From assembly GCF_018263855.1 (NCBI RefSeq), contig NZ_CP073318.1, positions 2,976,001 to 3,040,000 on the forward strand: a DNA stretch of 64,000 nt. The letters run 5' to 3'. Positions 1 to 11,382 of this stretch are shown here, one piece after another. A program made the position numbers and the translations under genes. The notes beneath the pieces were generated by a model. It saw only the letters and a program-made list of their open reading frames with translations. It ran no database searches and was not told the DNA's origin. Numbering within the stretch: position 1 is the first letter of the stretch; each line of letters starts with the position of its first letter. This DNA is from Kutzneria sp. CA-103260 (GTDB taxonomy: Bacteria; Actinomycetota; Actinomycetes; Mycobacteriales; Pseudonocardiaceae).

Positions 1-993
1 ACCGACGACCGGCTTGGGCTTGGGGGAGTCGAAGTCCCGGCGGCGCTTGGTGTACTTGGCCGGCTGGACATCCACCGGCGCGGTGAAGGCGATCTCGGTG
101 GCCGGTCCGCCGGACAGCGACCGGCGGCGCAGCGCGCCGTCCGAGGTGTACAGGAAGTCGTTGCCACGCAAGGAAGCTCGGAACGGGAACACTTCCTCGC
201 CGGTGACCAGCGGCTGACCTGAACGGTACAGTTCAGAGGTGGCCGCCGAGTTCAGGCCGGGCGGTCCGGTGACGACGTTGTAGACGAGGTCCTTGCCGTC
301 CGGGGTCCAGGCCGGGGCGTGGAACTGCTGACCGGTGGCCGCGGTGATCGCCGTGCTGCGGCTGCCGTCGGCCACCGTGACGACGTCGATGCGGGTGTTG
401 GCCGCCACGAAGGCGACCTTCGTGCCGTCCGGCGACCACGCCGGCTCGAACTCCTCGACCGGGGTGTCGGACAGCTGGGTGACCTTGCCGGTGGCCACGT
501 CCAGCAGGTGGATGCCGTAGCTGCCGGTCAGGTCCGAGGAGAACACGATGGTCCGGCCGTCCGGGGAGAACCGCGGCTCCCGGTGGTCGAACGGGCCCTG
601 GGTGAGCTGCTTGAGGCCGCTGCCGTCGGCCCGGACCGTCCAGACGTTGAAGTTGCCGTCACGGTAGGACTGGAAGGCCAGCGTCGTGCCGTCCGGCGAC
701 CAGTCCGGCTGCGCGATGTCCATCAGGTCGTCGGTGATTCGCCTGGCCGCCCCGCCGGCCGCCGGCACCAGCCACAGCACGCCCAGCAGATCCATGGCGA
801 CGGTCTTGCCGTCGGGCGAGAGCTGGCCGGCGATGTTGGTGCCCTGCCGGATCGCCAGCGGCGTGCCGGCCCGATCCGGTTCCGCCGTCGCGACCGGCGC
901 CCCCGTCAACTCCACCCCAGAAATCTCGACACCGGACAACGCGACCGCGCCGGCCACCCCGGCCAGGAATTCCCGCCTGTTCACCGCGGACAT
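1..993 (-). CDS. Tat-exported TolB-like beta-propeller protein (C-terminal part outside window)
   Basis: The reading frame is open from an ATG at 993 to the window edge (331 codons visible), so the C-terminus is missing. The N-terminus carries a twin-arginine signal (NRREFLAG followed by a short hydrophobic stretch), so export through Tat is likely. The visible body is a chain of PD40/TolB blades, each with an SPDG or TPDG turn (for example LSPDGKT, WSPDGTT, FSPDGRT, WTPDGKD). In actinomycetes such propellers often precede a C-terminal amidohydrolase domain; whether that is so here cannot be seen. The start was chosen because the Tat motif begins directly after it and a GGTGG stretch lies upstream. 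Family call is firm, function is not. Confidence 0.8.
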   Translation of the reverse strand, partial: MSAVNRREFLAGVAGAVALSGVEISGVELTGAPVATAEPDRAGTPLAIRQGTNIAGQLSPDGKTVAMDLLGVLWLVPAAGGAARRITDDLMDIAQPDWSPDGTTLAFQSYRDGNFNVWTVRADGSGLKQLTQGPFDHREPRFSPDGRTIVFSSDLTGSYGIHLLDVATGKVTQLSDTPVEEFEPAWSPDGTKVAFVAANTRIDVVTVADGSRSTAITAATGQQFHAPAWTPDGKDLVYNVVTGPPGLNSAATSELYRSGQPLVTGEEVFPFRASLRGNDFLYTSDGALRRRSLSGGPATEIAFTAPVDVQPAKYTKRRRDFDSPKPKPVVG

Positions 994-1133
994 GCAGTTC
1001 CACCCCCATGTGGTCCTTTTTCGGCCAGACTAGATCAACAGACACACGCCGTACGGGGGTTGCGACTCTTCGTCGCGCGAGGGCGGCCTGATCGATCCGT
1101 CCGCCCCGGTGGCTGAACTACAAGGGGGAGAGC

Positions 1134-2030
1134 ATGGTTGACGTCGGTGTCGTGCTGCCGACCATGACCGTCCGCGGCGAACTGCCCGGGGACGTGACCG
1201 CGGCCGCCCGGCACGCGGAGGAGCTCGGGTTCGAGTCGGTGTGGGTGGTCGACCAGCTCGTCGCCGGGACCGGCGTGCCGCTGCTGGACAGCCTGATGTC
1301 GCTGGCGGCCGTCGCCGCGGTGACCGAACGGGTCCGGCTCGGTCTTGGCGTGCTGGTGGTGCCGCTGCGGCCAGTGGTCTGGGTGGCCAAGCAGGTGGCG
1401 TCGCTCCAGCACCTGTCCGGGGACCGGGTGCTGCTCGGCGTCGGGGCCGGCGGCGACCGTCACGAGCAGTCCTGGCTGGCCACCGACGTGCCCCGGCGCG
1501 AGCGGGGCCGCCGCACCGAGGAAGCGCTGCGCCTGCTGCCCGATCTCATCGCCGGCCGGTCAACGCGCCTGCGGCAGACCGACATCCAGCTCAGCCCGGC
1601 CGCCACCGTGCCGCCGATCATCGTCGGCGGCATGTCCGACGCCGCGGTGCGCCGGGCCGCCGCCTACGGCGACGGCTGGTACCTGCTGGCCCCGCCGGAG
1701 CGGATCCCCGCGCTGGTCGACCGGGTGCGGACGTTGGCCGCGGAGCACGGCCGCCCGCAGCCGGCCATCACCACCAACGTCATGGTGGCCATCGACGGCG
1801 ACCCGTCGCTGCCCGACCGCGCCACCATGCTGCGGACCCTCACCGATCCCGACGGTCTGTTCGGCATGCCGGCCGAATTCGCCGAGGACGCGGTGGTCAC
1901 CGGTGCGCCGGCCGTCATCGCCGAGCACCTGTCGCGGCTGGCCGACAGCGGGGTCGAACGGGTGGTGGTCACCTTTGTCGGCGGCGACTGGAACCGGCAG
2001 GCCGAGCTGCTGGCGCATGCCTCCCGCTGA
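1134..2030 (+). CDS. LLM-class F420-dependent oxidoreductase
   Basis: 298-residue luciferase-like monooxygenase fold protein. The family N-terminus is visible (VGVVLPT, then AEELGFESVWV near residues 30-40), followed by the typical LGLGVLVVPLRPV strand and the LLGVGAGG turn. These TIM-barrel enzymes in actinomycetes normally use reduced F420 or FMN to reduce or oxidise small substrates; the substrate here is unknown. A strong Shine-Dalgarno (AGGGGGAG, 1123-1130) sits just before the ATG. It is transcribed away from the Tat-propeller gene and ends three bases before the convergent WYL regulator, so it is probably monocistronic. Confidence 0.85.
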   Translation: MVDVGVVLPTMTVRGELPGDVTAAARHAEELGFESVWVVDQLVAGTGVPLLDSLMSLAAVAAVTERVRLGLGVLVVPLRPVVWVAKQVASLQHLSGDRVLLGVGAGGDRHEQSWLATDVPRRERGRRTEEALRLLPDLIAGRSTRLRQTDIQLSPAATVPPIIVGGMSDAAVRRAAAYGDGWYLLAPPERIPALVDRVRTLAAEHGRPQPAITTNVMVAIDGDPSLPDRATMLRTLTDPDGLFGMPAEFAEDAVVTGAPAVIAEHLSRLADSGVERVVVTFVGGDWNRQAELLAHASR

Positions 2031-2033
2031 ACC

Positions 2034-2999
2034 TCAGGCCGGGTCGTGGCGGGCCACGGCCCGCTGCATCCGGGCGATGTGGTCACGCAGATAGCCGACC
2101 ATCTCGACCGGCTCCAGCACCTCGAACTCGAAGCCGTACATGCTGATGAACACGGCAATGCCGAGCAGCGAGTCGGCCCCGGCGTGCAGGATGCAGCTGC
2201 TGTCGTCGACCGGCTCCAGCCGGCCGGCGGTGGGCGTGACCTTCTCGGCGACCTGGTCGATCGGGGCGTGCATGAGGAACTTGCCCTCGAACTTGTAGGC
2301 CCGGCCGGTCACGCCCTTGGACACGAAGGTGGCCGCGTCGGCCGGCGGGGTGCGGGGCTGGAACCGAGGACCCGTCGGGGTCTTGAGCTCCAGCCGGTCC
2401 AGCCGGAAGGTGCGCCAGTCGGTCCGGTCGAGGTCCCAGCCCAGCACGTACCAGCGGCGGCCGATGTTGACCAGGCTGTGCGGCTCGACCTGGCGGCGGC
2501 TGGCCGAGCCGTTGTGGGCCCGGTAGTCGAAGCGCAGCCGCATGTGTTCCCGGCACGCGCCGGCCACCGTGGCCAGCACCTCGGCGTCCACGCTCGGCCC
2601 GTACGACGGCGTGTGCACAACCACCGCTTGCAACGCCGAGACCCGGTGCCGCAGCCGGGACGGCAGCATGTGCTCCAGCTTGGTCAGGGCCTGGATCGAC
2701 GTCTCCTCGATGCCGGCGACGCTGCCCGCGGCCGCGGTCCGCAGGCTGATCGCCACCGCGACCGCCTCCTCGTCGTCCAGCAGCAGCGGCGGCAGCGAGG
2801 CCCCGACGCCGAGCCGGTAGCCGCCGGCCACACCCGGCGAGGCGTCCACCGGGTAACCGAGATTGCGCAGCCGGTCCACGTCCCGGCGGACGGTCCGGAC
2901 GTCCACCTCCAGCCGGCTCGCCAGCTCGGCGCCGGACCAGTCCTGACGGGCTTGCAGCAGCGACAGCAGGCGCAGCAGCCGAGCGGAGGTCTCCAACAC
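2034..2999 (-). CDS. YafY-family WYL-domain transcriptional regulator
   Basis: About 321 residues. An N-terminal HTH_11 winged helix (SGAELASRLEVDVRTVRRDVD) is followed by a central linker and a WYL domain whose key residues are present (LRFDYRAHNG, then RRWYVLGWD). WYL domains sense nucleic acids or small ligands and are common in DNA-repair and defence regulators. I chose the GTG at 2999 (VLETSARLL), which matches the usual start of the family; an in-frame ATG at 3020 would add seven residues and run into the operator-like palindrome. Divergent from the AlkZ-like gene, which it probably controls together with itself. Confidence 0.85.
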   Translation of the reverse strand: MLETSARLLRLLSLLQARQDWSGAELASRLEVDVRTVRRDVDRLRNLGYPVDASPGVAGGYRLGVGASLPPLLLDDEEAVAVAISLRTAAAGSVAGIEETSIQALTKLEHMLPSRLRHRVSALQAVVVHTPSYGPSVDAEVLATVAGACREHMRLRFDYRAHNGSASRRQVEPHSLVNIGRRWYVLGWDLDRTDWRTFRLDRLELKTPTGPRFQPRTPPADAATFVSKGVTGRAYKFEGKFLMHAPIDQVAEKVTPTAGRLEPVDDSSCILHAGADSLLGIAVFISMYGFEFEVLEPVEMVGYLRDHIARMQRAVARHDPA

Positions 3000-3023
3000 G
3001 GGCCCCAGTCTGCCACCCATTCA

Positions 3024-3038
3024 GGACAGTTCCTGTCC
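3024..3038. promoter_or_regulatory. Palindromic operator in the WYL/AlkZ-like divergent promoter
   Basis: GGACAG-TTC-CTGTCC is a perfect 6-bp inverted repeat between the two divergent starts. Further on, TAGCCT (3050-3055) looks like a -10 box placed seven bases before the ATG at 3063, which would give a leaderless transcript for the winged-helix gene. The palindrome would sit in its -35 area. The assignment to the WYL regulator is by position only. Confidence 0.5.
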
Positions 3039-3062
3039 GCGAGTCCGCCTAGCCTGGTCGGC

Positions 3063-4148
3063 ATGACCGTGCTGACCCGTCGAGCCCTCAACCGCGCGCT
3101 GCTGCACCGGCAACTGCTGCTGCGGCGCTGGAGCCTGACGCCCGCCAAGGCGGTCGAGCGGCTCGTCGGCCTCCAGGCACAGGCCACCAATCCGCCCTAC
3201 TTCGCGCTGTGGACCCGACTCGACGGCTTTCGACGTGAGCAGCTGACCCAGTTGCTCACCAGCCGCCGTGTCGTGCGGCTGGCCGTGATGCGGTCAACCC
3301 TGCACCTCGTCACCGCGGACGACTGCCTCGCGCTGCGTCCCGTGCTGCAACCGATGCAGGAGCAGGCCTTCGCCCGCAGCGTGCACGGCCGTGCGACGCA
3401 GGGCCTCGACCTGGACGAGGTCGCCAAGGTCGCCCGGGAGCTCATCGAGGCCGAGCCGCTGACCAACGCCGACCTCGGCCGCGCCCTCGCCTCGCGCTGG
3501 CCCACCCGGGACACCACCGCCCTGCTCCAGGCCGTCCGCGCCCGGCTCGCCATCGTGCAACTGCCGCCGCGCGGCGTTTGGGGCGTCGGCGGCCAGCCCA
3601 CTGGCACCACCGCCGAAGCCTGGCTCGGCCGTCCCTTCGACCCGATCAGCGTCGACGATCTCGTGCTGCGCTACCTCGCCGCCTTCGGTCCCGCTTCCGT
3701 CCAGGACGCGCAGACGTGGTCCGGTCTCACCCGCCTGCGCGAGGTCTTCGAGCGTCTTCCGCTTCGCACCTTCACCGACGAGAACGGCGTTGAACTGTTC
3801 GACCTCCCCGCCGCTCGGCGTCCCCACCCCGACACCCCAGCCCCCGTCCGCTTCCTGCCCGAGTTCGACAACTCCCTGCTGTCCCATGCCGACCGCCGCC
3901 GCATCATCGCTCCCGAGCACCGTCCCCATGTCTTCACCGTCAACGGCCTGATCCGCGGCACCGTCCTCATCGACGGCTTCGTCGCCGCCACCTGGAAGCT
4001 CGATTCGTCCGCCCTCACCGTGACGCCGCTCGTCCCCATCGCCGACCGGGACGCGGTCGAAGCCGAGGCGCACCGCCTCGCCGCCTTCGCCGACGCGTCC
4101 GTGCCGATCCGCGTCCTCCACCGACCTGTTGCCGAAGTAGCAACATAG
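3063..4148 (+). CDS. AlkZ-like winged-helix DNA-binding protein (HTH_42 family)
   Basis: 361 residues, full length for PF06224. The family hallmark QxQ motif is present early (GLQAQA, Q38/Q40), together with the conserved MRSTLHLV strand and the C-terminal FLPEFDN signature. Characterised relatives (AlkZ/YcaQ) are DNA glycosylases that unhook interstrand crosslinks or remove bulky alkyl lesions, often as self-resistance to genotoxic natural products; others are uncharacterised. The paired WYL regulator fits a DNA-damage or drug-response role. The start lies seven bases after a TAGCCT -10-like box, so translation may be leaderless. The exact lesion is unknown. Confidence 0.8.
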   Translation: MTVLTRRALNRALLHRQLLLRRWSLTPAKAVERLVGLQAQATNPPYFALWTRLDGFRREQLTQLLTSRRVVRLAVMRSTLHLVTADDCLALRPVLQPMQEQAFARSVHGRATQGLDLDEVAKVARELIEAEPLTNADLGRALASRWPTRDTTALLQAVRARLAIVQLPPRGVWGVGGQPTGTTAEAWLGRPFDPISVDDLVLRYLAAFGPASVQDAQTWSGLTRLREVFERLPLRTFTDENGVELFDLPAARRPHPDTPAPVRFLPEFDNSLLSHADRRRIIAPEHRPHVFTVNGLIRGTVLIDGFVAATWKLDSSALTVTPLVPIADRDAVEAEAHRLAAFADASVPIRVLHRPVAEVAT

Positions 4149-4211
4149 TTTGCCGGCGAACTGAACCGTGGCCCAGGGTGTACGACAAGAGGACATCGAG
4201 GGAGGAACGCC

Positions 4212-5084
4212 ATGGGGCAGGGACACGGTCATGGGCACAGCGACGAGGACTACGACTGGTCGGCGCTGGGGGAGCACCTGGAGCGCAATGCCGAGGTGCA
4301 CCGGGACTTCCTGGACCAGGTGATGGACTGGCTGCGGGGCCAGGTCGACGAGCCGGCGCGGATCCTGGACGTGGGCAGCGGCCCGGGGGTCGCGGCGTGT
4401 GCGCTGGCCGAGACGTTCGCCGACGCCGAGGTGGTGGCGGCCGACCGGTCGCCGGAGCTGCTGGCGCTGGCCCGCAAGCGGGCGGCGCGGCTGGGCGTGC
4501 GGATCGAGACGCTGGAGGCGGATCTGCCGGAGGCGTTCGGGGAACTGGGCCCTGCCGACCTGATCTGGACCAGCGGCGTGATGCACCACATCGGCGACCA
4601 GCAGGAGGCGCTGAACCAGCTCGGCGCGCTGCTGCGGCCGGGCGGCGTGGTGGCGGTGGTGGAGGGTGGTCTGCCGTTGCGCTTCCTGCCCCGGGACATC
4701 GGCATCGGCCGGCCGGGCTTGCAGGCACGGCTGGACGTGGCCCAGGAGGACTGGTTCACGGCCATGCGCGCGGGCCTGCCGGGCTCGACCAAGACGGTGG
4801 AGGACTGGCCGGCGATGCTGGCCCGCGCCGGCCTGATGCCCAGCGCCAGCCGCACCTTCCTGGTCGACCTGCCGGCCCCGCTGGACACCGAGCCTCGGCG
4901 ACTGCTGCGGGACATGTTGGTGCGGCAGCGGGAGATGCTGGGCGACCGGATAGACGCCGAGGACCACGCGGTGATCGACCGGCTGGTGCACGACGACGAC
5001 CGGGCGAGCGTGTTGTGGCGACCGGACGTGTATATGCTCAACGCTCGAACCGTCCACTCGGCGCGGCGGCTGGGCGAGCGCTGA
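4212..5084 (+). CDS. Class I SAM-dependent methyltransferase
   Basis: 290 residues with a Rossmann-type methyltransferase core. Motif I is ILDVGSGPG (residues 51-59), the acidic post-I strand is AEVVAADRS, and WTSGVMHHI marks the motif IV region. The first ten residues alternate Gly and His, an odd metal-binding-like tail. A GGAGG Shine-Dalgarno lies a few bases before the ATG. It stands alone between the AlkZ-like gene and a 500-bp non-coding stretch. The substrate cannot be inferred from sequence. Confidence 0.8.
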   Translation: MGQGHGHGHSDEDYDWSALGEHLERNAEVHRDFLDQVMDWLRGQVDEPARILDVGSGPGVAACALAETFADAEVVAADRSPELLALARKRAARLGVRIETLEADLPEAFGELGPADLIWTSGVMHHIGDQQEALNQLGALLRPGGVVAVVEGGLPLRFLPRDIGIGRPGLQARLDVAQEDWFTAMRAGLPGSTKTVEDWPAMLARAGLMPSASRTFLVDLPAPLDTEPRRLLRDMLVRQREMLGDRIDAEDHAVIDRLVHDDDRASVLWRPDVYMLNARTVHSARRLGER

Positions 5085-5591
5085 CCGTTTGTGCAGAGTG
5101 CAAAATGCCGGGACTGAATCGTTCACGGTGTGCGGCGGGTCACTGTTTTCCGACTGGAAGCAATTGTTTTCTGACAGCGTTGTCAGCGCTTCCGGTCAAT
5201 TCTGGCCGGAGCGGCCGGCGCAATCGGCCGCCCGCCGCGTCCACAATGGACGGCCACACCCCGTCACACCCGGACGGCCGGTCGCCGGCGACCGGGGCGA
5301 TCCGCTGGTGGGACGGGTACTTCCCGGTAACTACGAGCGTCACGCCGCCATCAAACGGGTGATGTTCCACCTCACTCGGCGGCCGGGCCGGCCGACCACG
5401 CCGACCCGGCCGCCGGGGGTGAATCCCGTGGCCGGGACGACGGTTCCAGTCCGTCCACATCGGACTGAGGTGCGGGACCGCACGCCAGAGTTAAATGTTC
5501 CGTAACGTCTGGCCACTGGAATTGGTCATGAGAAGCGGCCAAGGTAGAGACATCCCCCGAGAGATCAGTCATCGGCGCCAGGAGGATGGTC
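5085..5591. other. 507-bp intergenic region with no convincing gene
   Basis: No frame here shows a family-like protein or a plausible ribosome-binding site with actinomycete codon use. The region is less GC-biased at its start (5085-5210) than the surrounding genes. It holds a LacI-type palindrome at 5171-5186, listed separately. Its last part must contain the promoter and leader of the first universal stress protein gene, but I cannot pick the hexamers with confidence. Confidence 0.6.
5171..5186. promoter_or_regulatory. LacI-family-like operator without an obvious target gene
   Basis: CTGACA-GCGT-TGTCAG is a perfect 6-bp inverted repeat around a near-central CpG. That is the shape of LacI/GalR operators in actinomycetes. 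It lies about 85 bp behind the methyltransferase and 400 bp in front of the stress-protein gene, and no sugar gene is next to it. Confidence 0.35.
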
Positions 5592-6458
5592 ATGGCGCAA
5601 GCGCACGCCGCCGCCACGCTCAACGCACCAGCAGTCGCCCCACGAACCACACGCGTCACCGCGGTCGCCGCCCCCGTGGTCACCAAACGAATAGCGGTCG
5701 GCACGGACGGGTCCTACTGGGGTGACGCCGCACTGGGCTGGGCCGCTCGGCACGCGTGCGTCGTCGGCGCGGAGCTGGACGTGCACCAGGCCGATCCGCG
5801 GTTCGGGGACATCCCCGCCGACATCCCCGCCGACGCCGGCATCGGCGCCACCCTTCGCTCAATGCCGATGCTGCCGGTGCGGATCCAGCGCAGCGGCCCC
5901 GATCCAGTCGGCACATTGGTCGCCGCCAGCAAGCGAGCCGACCTGGTGGTGCTCGGCTGCCGCGGCTACCACCACGGCTCGCTCGGCGTCGGCCGCAGTG
6001 TGGTGCCGGTGGTGGCCCGCGCCCAGTGCGACACGGTCGTCGTGCGCGGCCTGCCGTCCTCGCTACACGGCCGCACCCGCTGGATCACCGCCATGGTTCG
6101 CGGCACCCTCTCTGACGTCTCCGTGCTGGCCCGCACCGCGAAGCTGGCCACCTCGCTGCAGTCCAAGGTCCGTCTCGTGCACGTCACTCCGCCGCCAGGC
6201 CCGCGCTGGCTGCCGGAGCAGCTGAGCTCGACCACCGTGCTGGACCGGGCCGAGGCGCAGCTGTCGACACTGGCCCCGAAGCTGATCCCCGAGCTGCGCT
6301 CGTTCTCCTGCCAGCCGCTGGAGTCCGCGGTCGCCTGCCCCGACACCGACCTGTTGGTCATCGGCGACACGTCGCGCGGCGAGCGGACCCAGATCGACCC
6401 GATGACCAAAGCGGCCGTATATCATTCCCGATCGCCTGTGCTGGTGGTTCGTCACTGA
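5592..6458 (+). CDS. Universal stress protein family protein (tandem USP domains)
   Basis: 288 residues with two USP-type domains. The first begins at KRIAVGTDGS and contains LVVLGCRGYHH near its nucleotide-binding loop; the second ends LLVIGDTSRG...SPVLVVRH. The glycine-rich GxxGxxxG loop is only partly kept, so ATP binding is uncertain. I chose the ATG at 5592 because GGAGG (5581-5585) then has a 6-base spacer; the ATG at 5586 would touch it. It pairs with the related gene downstream (101-bp gap), and both resemble stress-response proteins induced by dormancy or energy stress in actinobacteria. Confidence 0.8.
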   Translation: MAQAHAAATLNAPAVAPRTTRVTAVAAPVVTKRIAVGTDGSYWGDAALGWAARHACVVGAELDVHQADPRFGDIPADIPADAGIGATLRSMPMLPVRIQRSGPDPVGTLVAASKRADLVVLGCRGYHHGSLGVGRSVVPVVARAQCDTVVVRGLPSSLHGRTRWITAMVRGTLSDVSVLARTAKLATSLQSKVRLVHVTPPPGPRWLPEQLSSTTVLDRAEAQLSTLAPKLIPELRSFSCQPLESAVACPDTDLLVIGDTSRGERTQIDPMTKAAVYHSRSPVLVVRH

Positions 6459-6559
6459 ACCAATCCCGCTCGGCCTCTGGCGATCAACGCGACCGGGGTG
6501 CAGAGTGTCACACGACAACCAGTCAGCGCGAGAATCCCTGTGCCGCCAGGAGGGTTCGC

Positions 6560-7366
6560 ATGGCGAGAGTGCTGCCGAGCGCGACGTCGACTCGTCCCCA
6601 TCACGTTTCCCCGGAAGGGTTCGAGCCCAGCGTCGTGGTCGGCGCCGACGGCTCGCCGTGGGGCTCGGCCGCGCTCGGCTGGGCCGCCAGGTACGCCTGG
6701 CTGCGCGGCGAGGCGCTCACCGTGTACGCCGACGCGCCCCGTCCGGGTGAACCTTCGGCGGCAGACCAATTGGCCACGATGCAGCCGCTGCCGGTGAGCA
6801 TCGTGGAAAGCTCCGAAGACCCGCTGCGCACGCTGGTGCCGGCCAGCGAGCACGCCGAACTGGTGGTGCTGGGCTGCCGCGGCCGCCAGCACGTGACTAT
6901 CGGGCTGGGCCGCTGGGTCCTGCCGGTGGTGGCCGCCGCGCACTGCGACACGCTCGTGGTGCGTGGCCTGGACGCCGCTGTGCACGGCATGCACTCGGTG
7001 ATCACCGCGCTGGTCGGCGGCGGCCCGGGAGATCGCCCGGTGCTGCGCCGCGCCGCCGAGCTGGCCGAGACCTTCCACGCCAAGCTGCACGTCGCCCACG
7101 CGTGGCCGACCCCGTCCAGCCGCACCGCCGGCCCGTCCGGCGACGCCCACGGCCAGGTCCTCGACCACGCCAAGGACTACCTGGCCACGGTGAACCGCCA
7201 GCTGTCGGCCAACTTCGAGGCGGTGCGGGCGCAGCCGTACGAGCTGGTGGCCACCCGCACCCACACCGACCTGATCGTGGTCGGCTCCGGCGGCCCCGGC
7301 CGGCTCGGCGGTGTCACCCGGGACGCGCTCCACCACGCCCTGTGCCCGGTGCTCGTCGTCCGCTGA
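6560..7366 (+). CDS. Universal stress protein family protein (second copy)
   Basis: 268 residues, similar in layout to the preceding gene and probably a tandem duplicate: SVVVGADGS opens the first domain, LVVLGCRGRQH is in the same place, and LIVVGSGGPGRLGG near the end is a better preserved USP nucleotide loop. The ATG follows a CAGGAGG ribosome site. The two copies share the core but differ strongly at the N-terminus, so the duplication is old. Confidence 0.82.
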   Translation: MARVLPSATSTRPHHVSPEGFEPSVVVGADGSPWGSAALGWAARYAWLRGEALTVYADAPRPGEPSAADQLATMQPLPVSIVESSEDPLRTLVPASEHAELVVLGCRGRQHVTIGLGRWVLPVVAAAHCDTLVVRGLDAAVHGMHSVITALVGGGPGDRPVLRRAAELAETFHAKLHVAHAWPTPSSRTAGPSGDAHGQVLDHAKDYLATVNRQLSANFEAVRAQPYELVATRTHTDLIVVGSGGPGRLGGVTRDALHHALCPVLVVR

Positions 7367-7601
7367 CAATCCGATCCGCGAGGCGGCGCCGGTGCCTGGA
7401 CTGTCGCCGGATTTCGGCCGCCGCCACCCGACGCGCCCCACACGCGGCGGGCGAAATCTGGCTAAGGAAGGCACCGGTCACGAGCCGCCTCGCCCCGCGC
7501 GGAACGCGCGGCAAAAGCACAGCGCGTCACATCGTGGGGGTCTCATCCGTCAGGTAGACAGTGGGCAGTTGCCCGCGCCCACCGGACCGACGGAGACACC
7601 G

Positions 7602-9961
<2,360 letters not shown>

Positions 9962-9965
<4 letters not shown>

Positions 9966-10783
9966 AGGGAGAAGACACGGCGCGCGTTGCCGTGCAGGAA
10001 CAGCTCGCGCGCCTCGTCGTCCAGTCCGAGGTCGTCCAGGTGCGCCAGGGCCCGGGCCGGCGTGATCATCGGGTAGTTGGAGCCGAACAGGACCTTGTGC
10101 CGGCCCCGGCCGCGCAGGTAGTCGACGAGCTCGGCCGGGTAGCGGCGGGCGGTGTAGGCGCTGGTGTCGACAAAGACATTGGGGTGCTTGTCGGCCACGG
10201 CGATCATCTCCGTGGTCCACGGGTAGCCGATGTGCCCGCAGACGATGGTCAGCTCGGGGAAGTCCAGCGCCACCTGGTCGATGTAGGGGATGGGTCGGCC
10301 GGTCTCGGACGGGCGCAGCGGTCCGGTGTGACCGACCTGCGTGCAGAACGGGACGCCCAGGTCCACACAGGCCGCGTACAGCGGGTAGTACAGCCGGTCG
10401 GTCGGCGGCAGCTGCCACAGCCACGGCACGATCCGCAGCGCCACGAAGCCGAGCTCCGTCACGGCCCGCCGCAGCTCCCGCACCGCCGCCATCGGCCGGC
10501 TCAGGTCCGCGCCGGCCACCCCGCGCAGGCGTCCATCCGACTGGGCCACGAACTCCGCCAGCTCGTCGTTGCTGACGAACGTCCCCTGTGGCCCGTACCA
10601 GGCCGACGCCAGCCCGATCTCCACGTCAGCGGCGGCCAGCGCGGCGACGGTCTCGGCCACCGGCAACGGCTCGGTGCGGATCTCCATCCCGGTCCATCGC
10701 CGCAGCGACTCGAACATCTCGTGGTTGCTGTGGCGCAGCGTCGGGTGCTGCATCCATGCGTCGATGACTGGCACGAACGGCAC
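9962..10783 (-). CDS. Amidohydrolase family protein (Amidohydrolase_2-like TIM barrel)
   Basis: 273 residues. Metal-dependent-hydrolase features include VPVIDAWMQHP at the N-terminus, CTQVGHTG, the VCGHIGYPW strand and LFGSNYPM near the end. The usual DxHxH at the start is degenerate here and the GSDYP aspartate is an asparagine, so the metal site may be reduced. Such proteins hydrolyse or decarboxylate small acids; substrate unknown. The GTG at 10783 is the likely start, with a second GTG nine bases inside. It converges on the UvrA-like gene. Confidence 0.75.
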
Positions 10784-10850
10784 TCTATCGGCGGGGCCGA
10801 CCGGTCGAGGCGGCGAACCTGCAACGTTGGTGGCGTCGTCCGCATAACGG

Positions 10851-11279
10851 TTGCGGGAAATATTTGACCGCAGGAACCAGTACTACTGCAACGACACCAG
10901 CGCCGACAACCAGCTCTGGTACCTGCACCCCACACGGGCCGTGGGCAGCACCCAGTTGTACGAGTTCGTCAACGCCAAGGGCGGCCTCTGTCTCGACCTG
11001 CCCAATTACGGTTCGGACCCGGCCGGGACCCATCTGTCCGTCTACTACTGCAATTCGTCACCGAAGGACGACAACCAGGAATGGGAGTTGGTCGACCTCA
11101 CCGGCAACGGCGACTATCTCGTCGTGAACTTCCGGGACAATCTCTGCCTCGATGTTTCCGGTTGGGCCAGTGACAACAGCGATCAGGCGCTCGACGTGCC
11201 CCTGACGGTCTATCCCTGCTACAACGGCTCCTGGGCCAACGGCGGTTACGACGACCACGTCTGGAGCCTGCTGAGCTGA
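10851..11279 (+). pseudogene. Ricin-B-type lectin domain remnant (5'-truncated)
   Basis: An open frame of 142 codons encodes a clear beta-trefoil lectin pattern: DNQLWYL, GGLCLDLPN, DNQEWELV, DNLCLDVSG and a final DHVWSLLS, so two to three QxW-type repeats. An in-frame TAA lies directly before it (10845-10847), the only start is a TTG without ribosome site, and there is no signal peptide, although such lectin domains are nearly always secreted. This looks like the 3' end of a larger secreted protein whose 5' part is lost. A functional small protein with an unusual start cannot be excluded. Confidence 0.55.
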
Positions 11280-11290
11280 CGCCCGGCGGC

Positions 11291-11333
11291 TGTGCCGGGG
11301 TGGTGGGCGTGCCGCGCCCACCACCCCGGCACA
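11291..11333. terminator. Strong bidirectional hairpin
   Basis: A perfect 19-bp inverted repeat (11291-11309 with 11315-11333) around the 5-base loop TGCCG. It lies between the lectin remnant and the convergent SDR gene, so it can stop transcription from both sides. There is no T-run, as is usual in actinomycetes. Confidence 0.75.
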
Positions 11334-11382
11334 CGGTCGTCTCCGGCCCGTCGTGTGGTCGACACCCCATGATCCTTCCGGT

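Noticed and set aside
3294..5126. Long opposite-strand frame antisense to the AlkZ-like and methyltransferase genes
   Set aside because: Low-complexity composition, no domain, and both sense genes carry full family motifs.
5440..5520. Possible dormancy-regulator (DosR) box upstream of the stress proteins
   Set aside because: I looked for the GGGACT-type palindrome known from mycobacteria and found only loose matches.
6617..6628. GGTTCGAGCCC, a tRNA T-loop look-alike
   Set aside because: It lies inside the second universal stress protein gene, in frame, and no acceptor, D-arm or anticodon arm is found around it.
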